A DNA stretch of 64,000 bases from an uncultured Lachnospiraceae bacterium. GTDB lineage: Bacteria > Bacillota > Clostridia > Lachnospirales > Lachnospiraceae. The stretch is taken from the NCBI GenBank assembly GCA_910577115.1, contig CAJTMC010000001.1:1-64000 (forward strand), in the 5' to 3' direction. The notes beneath the pieces are model-generated. The model was not told where the DNA came from. It worked only from the letters and a program-made list of their open reading frames with translations, and did not search any database. Both the position numbers and the translations under genes were made by a program. Every line of letters begins with the position of its first letter. Positions within the stretch are counted from its first letter, which is position 1. This document shows, in pieces, positions 1 through 7,766 of the stretch.

Positions 1-85
1 CCTGGCTGCTGCTTTCTTCGGTTCCGCTCTCTTCCTGGCTGCTGCTTTCTTCGGTTCCGCTCTCTTCCTGGCTGCTGCTCTCCCC
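1..85 (-). repeat. 33-bp tandem repeat encoding EESGTEESSSQ
   Basis: Two and a half copies of a 33-bp unit are visible, perfect between copies, in frame in the partial surface gene and continuing off the edge. Each unit encodes 11 residues (EESGTEESSSQ). The total copy number is unknown. Such in-frame units usually form a flexible stalk and change in number by slippage. Confidence 0.85.
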
Positions 86-1171
86 GCCGCTTTCTTCCTC
101 CTCACCAATGCGGTAGGCTACATCATAGGAAATGTTTCCTTCCGCGTCCACCATATATGGTGCAGGGAAATAATATTTCTGCTCTCCTGTTTCGGCATCA
201 TAAAATATAATCTCGTTGTCATCTGTGAGTGATGCGGTAAGCCCTTTCAGGCTGATGGTGAATTGGTGCACGTAATCCGCACTCCTGCTGTTCATGATGA
301 TGTTTTCCTTGATGCCGTCATTCTGTGGGATATATTCGATGCTCACGTCATTCGAAAAACCCTCAAAGAGGATAGAGGACTGTTTCGCGGCATATCCAAA
401 TTCCTTTTCGTCCTCATAATCTGTGATGTCGTTGGTCTCCGAATCCACCGCAACGGCTTTTACCTGTTCGCTGTACCCGTTTTCGTACGCATCGGATTCT
501 GCTGCGTCATCCGTCGTTCCATCTGCTTCAATTTCCGATTTTGATGTGTCCTCGTCTCCGGTCTCGGTTTCCGCGTCTGCGTGTTCCGCATCGTTTTGGC
601 GGTATGTGTAGATTTTTTGCCCGTCAGTCTCCCTATCCTCCTCCAGAGACTGTCCGGCTCCGGCATCGCCTTTGGTTTCGAGAAGCTGCCAGCTGATGCC
701 GTATCCGTCCTCTGCAAAGTCTACTTTTCCACGCGTCGCATCATCGTCGCTAAAAACGACATCATATGAATTTGCGCCATTTGTGTATCCGTCTTGTGTT
801 TTTATGAGAGAGTTGTCGATTTCGACAAGATTTCCGTTTTCGTCTTCGTAGTGGATGGGATTGTCATACATGACTACGGTAACGCTTTTGTCACTCATCA
901 GATACTGTTTGCTGTTTTCGCTTCTTTCTCCAATCATTTCATCGACAAAAACAGCTTCTGTCTGCGGTTCCACTGACAGCTCATCCTGTGTTTCTATGAT
1001 TGTGTTATCTTCCTGTATGATGTATTTGATATCTGCGTTTTCAGCAGCCGCTTTGGATACTGCGTTCTGACGCATGGATTCCCGCGCATTTGCGATGTTT
1101 TGGTCGCATACAAGCGCCATAATCAGAGCCAGACTGATCATTTGACTGAATTTTCTCTTTATTTTTCTCAT
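1..1171 (-). CDS. Large secreted surface protein, N-terminal part (runs off left edge)
   Basis: About 390 residues are visible; the rest lies left of the window. The N-terminus is a signal peptide (basic RKIKRK, hydrophobic core MISLALIMALVC, then a small-residue region). Residues 104-122 carry a motif (NPIHYEDENGN followed by LVEIDNSL) that I associate with the N-terminal region of large RHS/YD-repeat and similar wall-associated proteins of Clostridia; this family link is recognition, not a search result. The middle is rich in Asp/Glu/Thr, and the visible end is a Ser/Glu-rich repeat of the type used as a surface stalk. I place the start at 1171 because AAAGG sits eight bases upstream; an in-frame ATG at 1186 has a poorer site. 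It has its own promoter and a long leader, separate from the polysaccharide genes. Product identity beyond secreted repeat protein is uncertain. Confidence 0.65.
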   Translation of the reverse strand, partial: MRKIKRKFSQMISLALIMALVCDQNIANARESMRQNAVSKAAAENADIKYIIQEDNTIIETQDELSVEPQTEAVFVDEMIGERSENSKQYLMSDKSVTVVMYDNPIHYEDENGNLVEIDNSLIKTQDGYTNGANSYDVVFSDDDATRGKVDFAEDGYGISWQLLETKGDAGAGQSLEEDRETDGQKIYTYRQNDAEHADAETETGDEDTSKSEIEADGTTDDAAESDAYENGYSEQVKAVAVDSETNDITDYEDEKEFGYAAKQSSILFEGFSNDVSIEYIPQNDGIKENIIMNSRSADYVHQFTISLKGLTASLTDDNEIIFYDAETGEQKYYFPAPYMVDAEGNISYDVAYRIGEEEESGGESSSQEESGTEESSSQEESGTEESSSQ

Positions 1172-1291
1172 ATTGGTACCTTTCATTCTTTTTTTCAATT
1201 GTTTACGATAATTTAGCATTATGTAAATTCATTTTAAATTAAACTCATTTTAAATAGATTTTTCTTTTGTTCTGTAATATACTGATATTGT

Positions 1292-1379
1292 CCACATAAT
1301 TCCGACTGTCATCATAAGATGACAGGGTTGGCGCCCGTTGGTTTTATGTGGATAAATGATCTCAGGGCCCATTCTTCAT
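1292..1379 (-). other. Structured 5' leader with five-codon mini-ORF
   Basis: On the minus strand, AGGAGG at 1395-1390 is followed ten bases later by ATG and a five-residue ORF, MKNGP, stop at 1362. Just downstream lies a closed structure: CCACATA at 1351-1345 can pair with TATGTGG at 1298-1292. Inside it is a perfect 8-bp stem (CTGTCATC / GATGACAG, 1325-1306, 4-base loop) and a GGGCGCC segment. Together with the promoter at 1449-1477 this gives a leader of about 270 nt before the surface-protein start. It could be a riboswitch or a translation-coupled attenuator; I do not recognise a known class. Confidence 0.45.
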
Positions 1380-1448
1380 AATTTTTTATCCTCCTTATCA
1401 CTTAAGTATTTTTTTAATATTTTATTAAAATAATAATTTTATAGCAGT

Positions 1449-1477
1449 ATTATAATTCTATTAATAGCCTTTGTAAA
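1449..1477 (-). promoter_or_regulatory. Sigma-A promoter for the surface-protein gene
   Basis: TTTACA (1477-1472), 17-bp spacer, perfect TATAAT (1454-1449) on the minus strand. Transcription would begin near 1442. It is well separated from the terminator of the glycosyltransferase operon upstream. Confidence 0.75.
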
Positions 1478-1555
1478 TATTTTTGTGACATACTATTTTC
1501 TGCTTTTCAATGGGCAAGGAATCAGAACCTGATTTTTACAGCCGAAAGCATAAAT

Positions 1556-1585
1556 AAAAGCAGCGGAAAACAAACCGCTGCTTTT
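1556..1585 (-). terminator. Intrinsic terminator ending the polysaccharide operon
   Basis: Perfect 11-bp stem (AAAAGCAGCGG / CCGCTGCTTTT) with an 8-base loop, T-rich on the minus-strand 3' side, 19 bases past the stop codon at 1604. It marks the 3' end of the long minus-strand locus. Confidence 0.85.
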
Positions 1586-1603
1586 GTTTCTATCAATATT
1601 TAT

Positions 1604-3571
1604 TTACACGCGCAGAGAATAATCACTGTGGTCGAGAGAGAAATTCGGATTGTAATAAGGGTCACCTTTCTCCAAAAGCGTTTTCCATTTCTTGCGGAAC
1701 AGCGCCGATTCTTCCTCATAGCGTTTCGCCTTTGCGTCATCAACCACATCAATTCCGCGGGAAGCCGACTCAAAATGGTAAAGCTCCGCAAACGGCGTAA
1801 ACACGTTTAAATATCCCTTTTCCATGATGCGAAGGCAGAAATCCACGTCGTTTAGCGCGACTTTAAATTCCTCGTCAAGTCCGCCAACCGCGTCATAAAT
1901 GCTCTTTTTTACCATAAGGCACGCACCTGTGACAGCCGACACGTTCTGCGCATAGCAGAGCTTGCCCATATATCCCAGATTATCATAATTGATTTTATAA
2001 TGTGTATGCCCCGCTGTTCCGTGTGCGCCCAGTCCCACAACCACACCCGCGTGTTGTATTGTCCTGTCGCCGTAGTAAAGCTTCGCGCCGACCGCACCCA
2101 CGTCGGGACGCTGCGCGTACATCAGCATCGCTTCAAGCCAGTTCATCGAAATCACCTGTGTGTCGTTATTTAGCAACAGCAGATATTTACCCGTCGCAAC
2201 GCCTGCGCCAAAATTGTTAATGCGCGCATAGTTAAATTCGCCTTCATAGGTAACAATTGTTATTTTATCTTGTCCCTCCAGCGTTTTGTAATAATCAAAG
2301 GTACCCTTTTCCGTACTGTTGTTCTCAATTACAATAATTTCATAGTTTTCGTAGGTGCTGCGCTCTTTAATGGAATCAATGCAGCGTCTTAAATCATCTA
2401 CGTGGTCTTTGTTTGGTATTAAAATCGAAATTTTGTCCTCGCGCTCGATTTCGTACTTAATCTCAAAAATCGTGTCAAACGCACGCGTACTTTTGATTTC
2501 AAAGTTTTTAAAGCCGCAGCTTTGCAGATGCGCCGCAACCGCTCCCTTTGCCGCCGCTATCGCGTAAGGCTTTGCGCTGATATCGCTTGCCACGCTCGCT
2601 TTATGGGAACGCCAATAATACATAAGCTTTGGCACATGCACAACTTTTTTTGCATTTGCCGTCAGCCGCAAAATCATATCGTGATCCTGACTGCCGTCAA
2701 AGCCGCTGCGAAACAGCTCTGTTCCCTCCAAAAGCGCGCGCGAAAAGACGCTGAAATGGCAGATGTAATTGTTTGCCCGCAGGTTGTCCGGCGCAAAATC
2801 CGGCTTAAAATGCAGCGTAATCATGTTGTCGATGCTGTCGCCCTTGAAGGTTGTCTCATCACAGTAAATGTAGTCCGCGTCCTGTTCGTTGATGACTTTT
2901 ACATACTCATACAAAACGGACGGGTGGAGCACGTCATCATGGTCAAACAGTCCGATATAATCGCCCGTCGCCATTTCATAACACCTGTTTGTATTTCCCG
3001 AAATCCCTTCATTTTTTTCAAGCCGCCTGTATACGATGCGCTTGTCCTTTTCCATATATTCCCTGCAGCGCTTTTCTACCTCATCATGGTCGTGGTCGGA
3101 ACCGTCCGCAAGGCAAAGCTCCCAATTTTGGTAAGTCTGGGCAAGAACCGATTCTATCATTTCATTCAGGAAATTCAGCGGTGTATTGTACAGTGGCACA
3201 AGAATACTGATTGTTACCATGCGGTCAAATTTTGTCTCTTTTTGCCGTTTGGCTTCCCCAGGCGCCGGAAAGCTTGCCGTACCATGCAGTTTTTTTGCCT
3301 GTGCCTCGATTTTTTTCTGCCTAAGCTTTCTTGCGATGCCTCTTGGGCCGCCCAGATTCCGAAGCCTTCTGTAGTTGCGCAGTCCCCAGTGCATTGTCTG
3401 CCTTAATGGCTTTGATGCCTTCCAAACCGGATTATTTTTAATGCGGTCAAGCTGGAACTGCAAATTATCCGCTTCATTTTTGGCGTCCGCAAGCCTTCCT
3501 GCCAATGCCGCGGCACGCGCTTTTTCCTGCTCATATGCCTGTTTGTAATCAATGTCTTTCTCGTTTTCCAT
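1604..3571 (-). CDS. Tandem GT2 glycosyltransferase (two GT-A domains)
   Basis: This 655-residue cytoplasmic enzyme has two family-2 glycosyltransferase domains. An N-terminal coiled coil (about residues 8-45) precedes domain 1 (about 118-340), which starts ISILVPLYNTP and has the metal-binding DHDD at 210-213. Domain 2 (about 380-640) starts ISILIPNKDH and has NNDTQ at 468-472, LNDVDFCLR at 573-581 and the late HFES motif near 599. Both domains keep their acidic metal motif, so it could add two different linkages, as chain-polymerising GT2 pairs do. It is the last gene of the minus-strand locus, 66 bp after another GT2 gene, and belongs with the ABC exporter set. Donor and acceptor cannot be read from sequence; dTDP-linked sugars made by RfbB/A/C are plausible. 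Confidence 0.9.
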   Translation of the reverse strand: MENEKDIDYKQAYEQEKARAAALAGRLADAKNEADNLQFQLDRIKNNPVWKASKPLRQTMHWGLRNYRRLRNLGGPRGIARKLRQKKIEAQAKKLHGTASFPAPGEAKRQKETKFDRMVTISILVPLYNTPLNFLNEMIESVLAQTYQNWELCLADGSDHDHDEVEKRCREYMEKDKRIVYRRLEKNEGISGNTNRCYEMATGDYIGLFDHDDVLHPSVLYEYVKVINEQDADYIYCDETTFKGDSIDNMITLHFKPDFAPDNLRANNYICHFSVFSRALLEGTELFRSGFDGSQDHDMILRLTANAKKVVHVPKLMYYWRSHKASVASDISAKPYAIAAAKGAVAAHLQSCGFKNFEIKSTRAFDTIFEIKYEIEREDKISILIPNKDHVDDLRRCIDSIKERSTYENYEIIVIENNSTEKGTFDYYKTLEGQDKITIVTYEGEFNYARINNFGAGVATGKYLLLLNNDTQVISMNWLEAMLMYAQRPDVGAVGAKLYYGDRTIQHAGVVVGLGAHGTAGHTHYKINYDNLGYMGKLCYAQNVSAVTGACLMVKKSIYDAVGGLDEEFKVALNDVDFCLRIMEKGYLNVFTPFAELYHFESASRGIDVVDDAKAKRYEEESALFRKKWKTLLEKGDPYYNPNFSLDHSDYSLRV

Positions 3572-3637
3572 CGTGTTTTCCCCTCTAATTTTTTATTGCG
3601 CTCTTTCTTTTGTCCCTCTTTACGAGATGCAAGGCTT

Positions 3638-5791
3638 TTACACTTCCAAGTGATTCTCTTGAAAAACCATAAATTGTCTTTTCCTTTTGCACGCTACGAC
3701 AATGCCAATACAATACTTCCCCTTTATCAGCCCATCTGTATAAAATTTCACGCAAAACCCTGAAAGAGCCGTATTTTTTGTATGGCGTTCCTCCACAAAA
3801 AGCGCCTCTACGTCGCGGCGCAGCTTTGGGGACAGCTCTGCCTCATACAGATTCCAGTGCGGGTCAAAAATCCAAAGCTTTTTTGCGAGTTTTGCATTAT
3901 CCCGTTTTTGCAGCACATGCCAGCCCGTAATTGTCACCAGTCCGTCCTCCTGCGTGATTTGGTCGATGTGAAGCATGTGGCGGTTTTCTCCGGTCAGTCT
4001 GCTGTATAGTTTTGCGGCAGGCGCACTGATTTGTTTTAGATTTGATTGAACCATTCTACGTAAAAACCATCTCGTTAGCGGGCGAAACGCTTTTGCGTTC
4101 TTTGAAAAAGGCTTCAAATCCACCGAAAGCCGCTTTAATTCCACCGGTTTGTCAAACGGATATTGATAATTGATATGATACGCCGCGTCTTTTTCCCACT
4201 GCACGAGATTCGGGCTATAAAAGGGATCCGGTGCCTGCGCCTTTGGCGATGCCCATGCGTGTTTTTCATACAGCTTTTGTTTTTCACGCATAAGCCGCGC
4301 CTGTTTCTCGGGTGCGGTATCCTCTCCGCGGCTGAGCGACTCATGGTGGATTAAAAAGGCGCTGTTTACCTGCACATTGTATAATCCCATTTGATAAAGC
4401 CGGAAGCATAATTCAACATCATTATACGCTACCGCAAGCGCCTCGTCAAAACCGCCTGCGCGTTCAAATTTTTCACGCGATATCATCATGCATGCCGCTG
4501 TCACTGCAAGCATATTGTAGTCTGCAAGATTGTGCCCATGATACAGGTTTCCCTTGTCGGGCATACCGCCAAGCTTATGTGCAGGGCCGATTCCCATGTT
4601 TGTGATGCCTGCGTGTTGTATCAGGCCGCTGTCGGGATAGTGAAGCTTTATACCGACTGCACCTACATGCTCCATTGCCGCATAGCGCATCATTTTTGAG
4701 AGCCACTGTCCGCCCTGCTGCGATGCGCCGACCTCAATATCATCATTCAAAAATAACAGGAAATCCCCGTTTGCCGCCTTTGCTCCTATATTGCACATGT
4801 GCGAAAAATTAAATTCCGCTTTTTCATAAAGATAGTTTGCCCTGTGATCCCCAAGAAAATTGCAGATATCCACGCGGTTCTCATCTGAGCTGCCGTTATC
4901 CACAATAATCAGCTCGTAATCCATGTTTTTTGCACACTGTTCAAACGTTTCGATACACCGCCTGAGCACTTGCGGATTATCCTTTGACGGGATAATGACG
5001 GACAATCTTCCAAGCGCTGCGTGCCTGCCGCCAAGCCGCACTATGTCATTTTTTTCACAAGCGTCCTGCTCCCAGCCGTCAAGCTCGTCTTTTTGGGACA
5101 GCCGGTTGTTTGTGAAAAGCACCTCGGGAATATGCACAAACACGTCTGCTCCATGCGTTTTATCATGGCGATATTCATCTCGGCAATGTTCGTTTTGGCG
5201 ACGTTCGTCTTGGCGTTGTTCGTCATGGCGTCCCGTTATTTGATGCGAAACCGCCTTTGCAAGCCCGTAAAGCGAAATGTCCTCCCCAAAGGTTTCTAAC
5301 ATCTCCGCTATCACCTGTCCGCGTACGGCAAAGATATTTCCGATATAGAAAAAAGCTTCCAGTGTATCCGGCGAAAAATCGGGTTTCAACCAAGGCTCTC
5401 CCCGATACAGACCGTTTTCAGGCTCTTTAAATTCCGAGATTACCGCCTTTTCGAATGTATGCTCATTAATCTGATACAACGCTTCCAGCGTCCCATAATA
5501 GTCCTCGTCCGCATACACAAGCATCGCTTCCTCGTGCTCTGAAAACACCTGCGCAATCCGTTCACAGGCTCCCTCCTGCAGCCTTCCGTCCCTATTGACA
5601 AACAGATAATTACGCTCCTTATCCGCTTGTCCGCCTAATACTTTTCTCACGCTGTCCATACACGAAGAAAAGGGAAACACGTCAATCGGTTTCCCTGTAT
5701 CTTTCTGTTTTTTACTTCCGTCCGCTTTTCGATCCTTTAGCCACTGCAAATAGGGTGTGCATTGGGCAAATAGTTCCTGTTTATAATCCAT
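3638..5791 (-). CDS. Large GT2 glycosyltransferase with degenerate N-terminal domain
   Basis: This 717-residue protein has a degenerate GT-like N-terminal half (YADED at 93-97 and the PWLKPDFSPDTL segment near 133) and a full GT2 domain from about residue 262. That domain carries SVIIPSKDN, the NDD metal motif at 349-351, AYNDVELCFR near 456 and HHESLSRGED near 482. About 150 C-terminal residues form an additional domain. It is a paralogue of the gene at 7767-9854, with the same layout and motif wording. Residues 188-213 are an inserted imperfect pentapeptide repeat (RHDEQ-like units) absent from that paralogue. It probably builds the polymer exported by the Wzm/Wzt-like transporter. The start follows a 45-bp gap after the small nuclease-like gene. 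Confidence 0.88.
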   Translation of the reverse strand: MDYKQELFAQCTPYLQWLKDRKADGSKKQKDTGKPIDVFPFSSCMDSVRKVLGGQADKERNYLFVNRDGRLQEGACERIAQVFSEHEEAMLVYADEDYYGTLEALYQINEHTFEKAVISEFKEPENGLYRGEPWLKPDFSPDTLEAFFYIGNIFAVRGQVIAEMLETFGEDISLYGLAKAVSHQITGRHDEQRQDERRQNEHCRDEYRHDKTHGADVFVHIPEVLFTNNRLSQKDELDGWEQDACEKNDIVRLGGRHAALGRLSVIIPSKDNPQVLRRCIETFEQCAKNMDYELIIVDNGSSDENRVDICNFLGDHRANYLYEKAEFNFSHMCNIGAKAANGDFLLFLNDDIEVGASQQGGQWLSKMMRYAAMEHVGAVGIKLHYPDSGLIQHAGITNMGIGPAHKLGGMPDKGNLYHGHNLADYNMLAVTAACMMISREKFERAGGFDEALAVAYNDVELCFRLYQMGLYNVQVNSAFLIHHESLSRGEDTAPEKQARLMREKQKLYEKHAWASPKAQAPDPFYSPNLVQWEKDAAYHINYQYPFDKPVELKRLSVDLKPFSKNAKAFRPLTRWFLRRMVQSNLKQISAPAAKLYSRLTGENRHMLHIDQITQEDGLVTITGWHVLQKRDNAKLAKKLWIFDPHWNLYEAELSPKLRRDVEALFVEERHTKNTALSGFCVKFYTDGLIKGKYCIGIVVACKRKRQFMVFQENHLEV
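5166..5231 (-). repeat. Imperfect 15-bp tandem repeat inside GT2 gene
   Basis: Four to five diverged copies of a 15-bp unit (plus-strand form close to TGGCGACGTTCGTCT) encode charged pentapeptides RHDEQ/RQDER/RQNEH/CRDEY/RHDKT. The unit length keeps the frame. The paralogous GT2 gene lacks it, so it is a local expansion between the N-terminal and catalytic domains. Confidence 0.75.
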
Positions 5792-5835
5792 TTATGATTC
5801 CTCGCTTCAAAGCTGCATACAAATCAGTCCTAAAG

Positions 5836-6435
5836 TCAATGATTCTTTAGATATTGCGCAAACTCTTTTTCCGTATATGTATGCACGCTTTTAAAGCAAT
5901 ACCCTTCAAATATTTTTACGCCAAAACACACGAATTCTTCATTTGCCATCCTGCTTATGCTTTTCGCGATACTATTAAATGCCTCCGAATGCTGAACGTA
6001 AGATTTCTTTGCCAAGACATCTTTTTCCTTTTCATTGACCGACTCATTATAAACCAGAATATACTCCATATTTCCTCTTAATCTGCCAATACCCATATCT
6101 AAAATATCTGTGAGAATAATAACGCTGTCATAAATTTTTTTGCGCACCGCAAATTTTTTCTCGCCGTCCATAAATCCATTCTTAAATTCAACAAATACTA
6201 ATTTATTTTCTTGATTTACGAATAATGAATCGTTAGATTTTGGCACATCATGTATATCCAAAGACTCAATATACTTATTTTTCACGCCGTCAAAATGGAC
6301 TGCCTCTCTATCCGAGTCAGTCATGTACACAATATGATTTTTATCGTGATCATCAATAGAAGTTTCTTTTAAAGTGGAGAGATTATTTTTTAATATCGGA
6401 TAATCCTTAAAATCAATCAATATTCCACCTCTCAT
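5836..6435 (-). CDS. Small PD-(D/E)XK-like protein paired with AAA ATPase
   Basis: This 199-residue soluble protein is not one I can name. It contains SNDSLF (Asp69) followed after a short strand by VFVEFKNG (Glu83-x-Lys85), which fits the D...ExK core of the PD-(D/E)XK nuclease fold. The downstream helix RKKIYDSVIILTDIL is also compatible. The gene overlaps the 3' end of the ATPase gene by 23 bp, so the two are translationally coupled and probably act together. The first ATG has GGAG only two bases away; a TTG at 6420 after GGTGG is an alternative start. It is AT-rich compared with the flanking glycosyltransferase genes, suggesting horizontal acquisition. The nuclease role is inference from one motif. 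Confidence 0.7.
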   Translation of the reverse strand: MRGGILIDFKDYPILKNNLSTLKETSIDDHDKNHIVYMTDSDREAVHFDGVKNKYIESLDIHDVPKSNDSLFVNQENKLVFVEFKNGFMDGEKKFAVRKKIYDSVIILTDILDMGIGRLRGNMEYILVYNESVNEKEKDVLAKKSYVQHSEAFNSIAKSISRMANEEFVCFGVKIFEGYCFKSVHTYTEKEFAQYLKNH

Positions 6436-7684
6436 TCTCCAACTGCTGCAATGGTCTTGACAGCTTTAAGTATATTTTATTGATATCCTCTGTCACATCG
6501 CGGATATACGCAGTTTTATTTTCATTTATTTCCGATAAGTAATACCGGCACACATCACTTACGCCATGCTTTGCAGAATAAACCTCAATTGCACGCAAAA
6601 AATACGGGCTGTGTGTGTTTAACAAAATATGCATATGAAATTCTTTATAGAGAAGTACAATAAGCTCTGCAAAAAGAAGCTGCCATTCCGGATGCAGATG
6701 AATTTCGGGTTCGTCCAGTATAATGGTTCCATTGTCGGTAATTACCTCATTTGTCAGCAGATTCTTTAATATCACAAATGTCTTTAATCCGGTTGACAGG
6801 TTTTTTACACTCAGCATTTTATCCGAGTTCTGCATCCGATATCGGATTCTGCCGTTTTTTTGTCTTACAACGCTTCCACCGCACACTGACGATATCATAT
6901 CATATATTTTTTCAAACTTCTTTTCAACCACGAGCGACTCAACAACACTTGCATTATGATCACTAAATGCCAGCTTACTCTCCAAATGTCTCCGATGATC
7001 GAAATAACTTCGATTTCGTCTAAAAATAATGGAATCCATATCATCCAACACAAAGGGGTCATCAATATAAACTGCCTCTGTGTGGAGACGATGATTTATT
7101 TCATTTGCCGATACCGCATCTTCATAAACAGTCAATGTTAATTCTTCCTCTTTTATTTTAAGAGAAATTTTTCCAGTAGAATCAGAATAAATGTTTAATA
7201 GCTGCCCATTAAATTCTGAATTTGTCTTCTTGTTTATGACAGATTGAAAAATATCATAATCGGAAACATTTAAAATATCGCAAATCCGTCTCACAGATCC
7301 GTCCAAATCCACTCTGCCGAGAAATGTCTTTGCACTTTCAGCCTGCAAATCAAAAACAGCATACATGTCATTTCTCAGGAGCTCCGGATCTTCTTTATAT
7401 TCTTCTGCTCTGTGTAAAATATCTTCTGCGTATTCTTCTATATCCTTTTGTACAGCTTCTAGGAAATACGTATATCTGTAAAAATTTTCCAGCACATTTA
7501 CAATGCTGAGAAACCGTTCCTGTCTGATTTGTTCCTCAATTTCATAAAACCCGTTAAATATCGAAAACAACGCTCTTCCAACCGTACTTTTACCGGTATC
7601 ATTCTCACCCGCAATCACCGTAATGCCCTTTATTTCAACATTTGCCTCTGCAACCTTGCCTATATTCTTCAAATATAATTCCAT
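6413..7684 (-). CDS. AAA/ABC-type ATPase (OLD/SMC-like), probable defence ATPase
   Basis: This 423-residue soluble ATPase has Walker A GENDTGKST at 26-34, a long helical insertion (about 45-250), an ABC-type signature LSTG at 296-299, Walker B ILDEPEIHLHP at 322-332, and the switch histidine in NTHSP at 356-360. This is the layout of the SMC-like AAA_15/AAA_21 ATPases found with an effector in several bacterial defence systems. No nuclease or Toprim domain is fused, so the overlapping downstream gene is the obvious effector. GGGAGGTG lies upstream of the ATG, and a TATAAT at 7725-7720 with a weak -35 region lies in the 82-bp gap, so the pair may have its own promoter. It is AT-rich and splits two paralogous GT2 genes, which argues for insertion. 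The defence function is inferred. Confidence 0.85.
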   Translation of the reverse strand: MELYLKNIGKVAEANVEIKGITVIAGENDTGKSTVGRALFSIFNGFYEIEEQIRQERFLSIVNVLENFYRYTYFLEAVQKDIEEYAEDILHRAEEYKEDPELLRNDMYAVFDLQAESAKTFLGRVDLDGSVRRICDILNVSDYDIFQSVINKKTNSEFNGQLLNIYSDSTGKISLKIKEEELTLTVYEDAVSANEINHRLHTEAVYIDDPFVLDDMDSIIFRRNRSYFDHRRHLESKLAFSDHNASVVESLVVEKKFEKIYDMISSVCGGSVVRQKNGRIRYRMQNSDKMLSVKNLSTGLKTFVILKNLLTNEVITDNGTIILDEPEIHLHPEWQLLFAELIVLLYKEFHMHILLNTHSPYFLRAIEVYSAKHGVSDVCRYYLSEINENKTAYIRDVTEDINKIYLKLSRPLQQLENERWNID

Positions 7685-7766
7685 GCTGCACCTCCCTTTA
7701 TCGCTGCCTTATCTTTTATATTATACACTGTCAGATTACGCCAGTATTCATGAAACCAGTACAGTC

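Noticed and set aside
1292..1379. c-di-GMP, SAM, TPP, glycine or PreQ1 riboswitch in the surface-protein leader
   Set aside because: Consensus cores of these classes are not present; only generic stems can be supported.
2522..3406. Long plus-strand open frame opposite the first GT2 gene
   Set aside because: It is antisense to a clear two-domain glycosyltransferase and shows no family motifs.
7720..7748. Promoter for the ATPase pair
   Set aside because: TATAAT is perfect but no credible -35 hexamer at 16-18 bp spacing; mentioned only in the gene entry.
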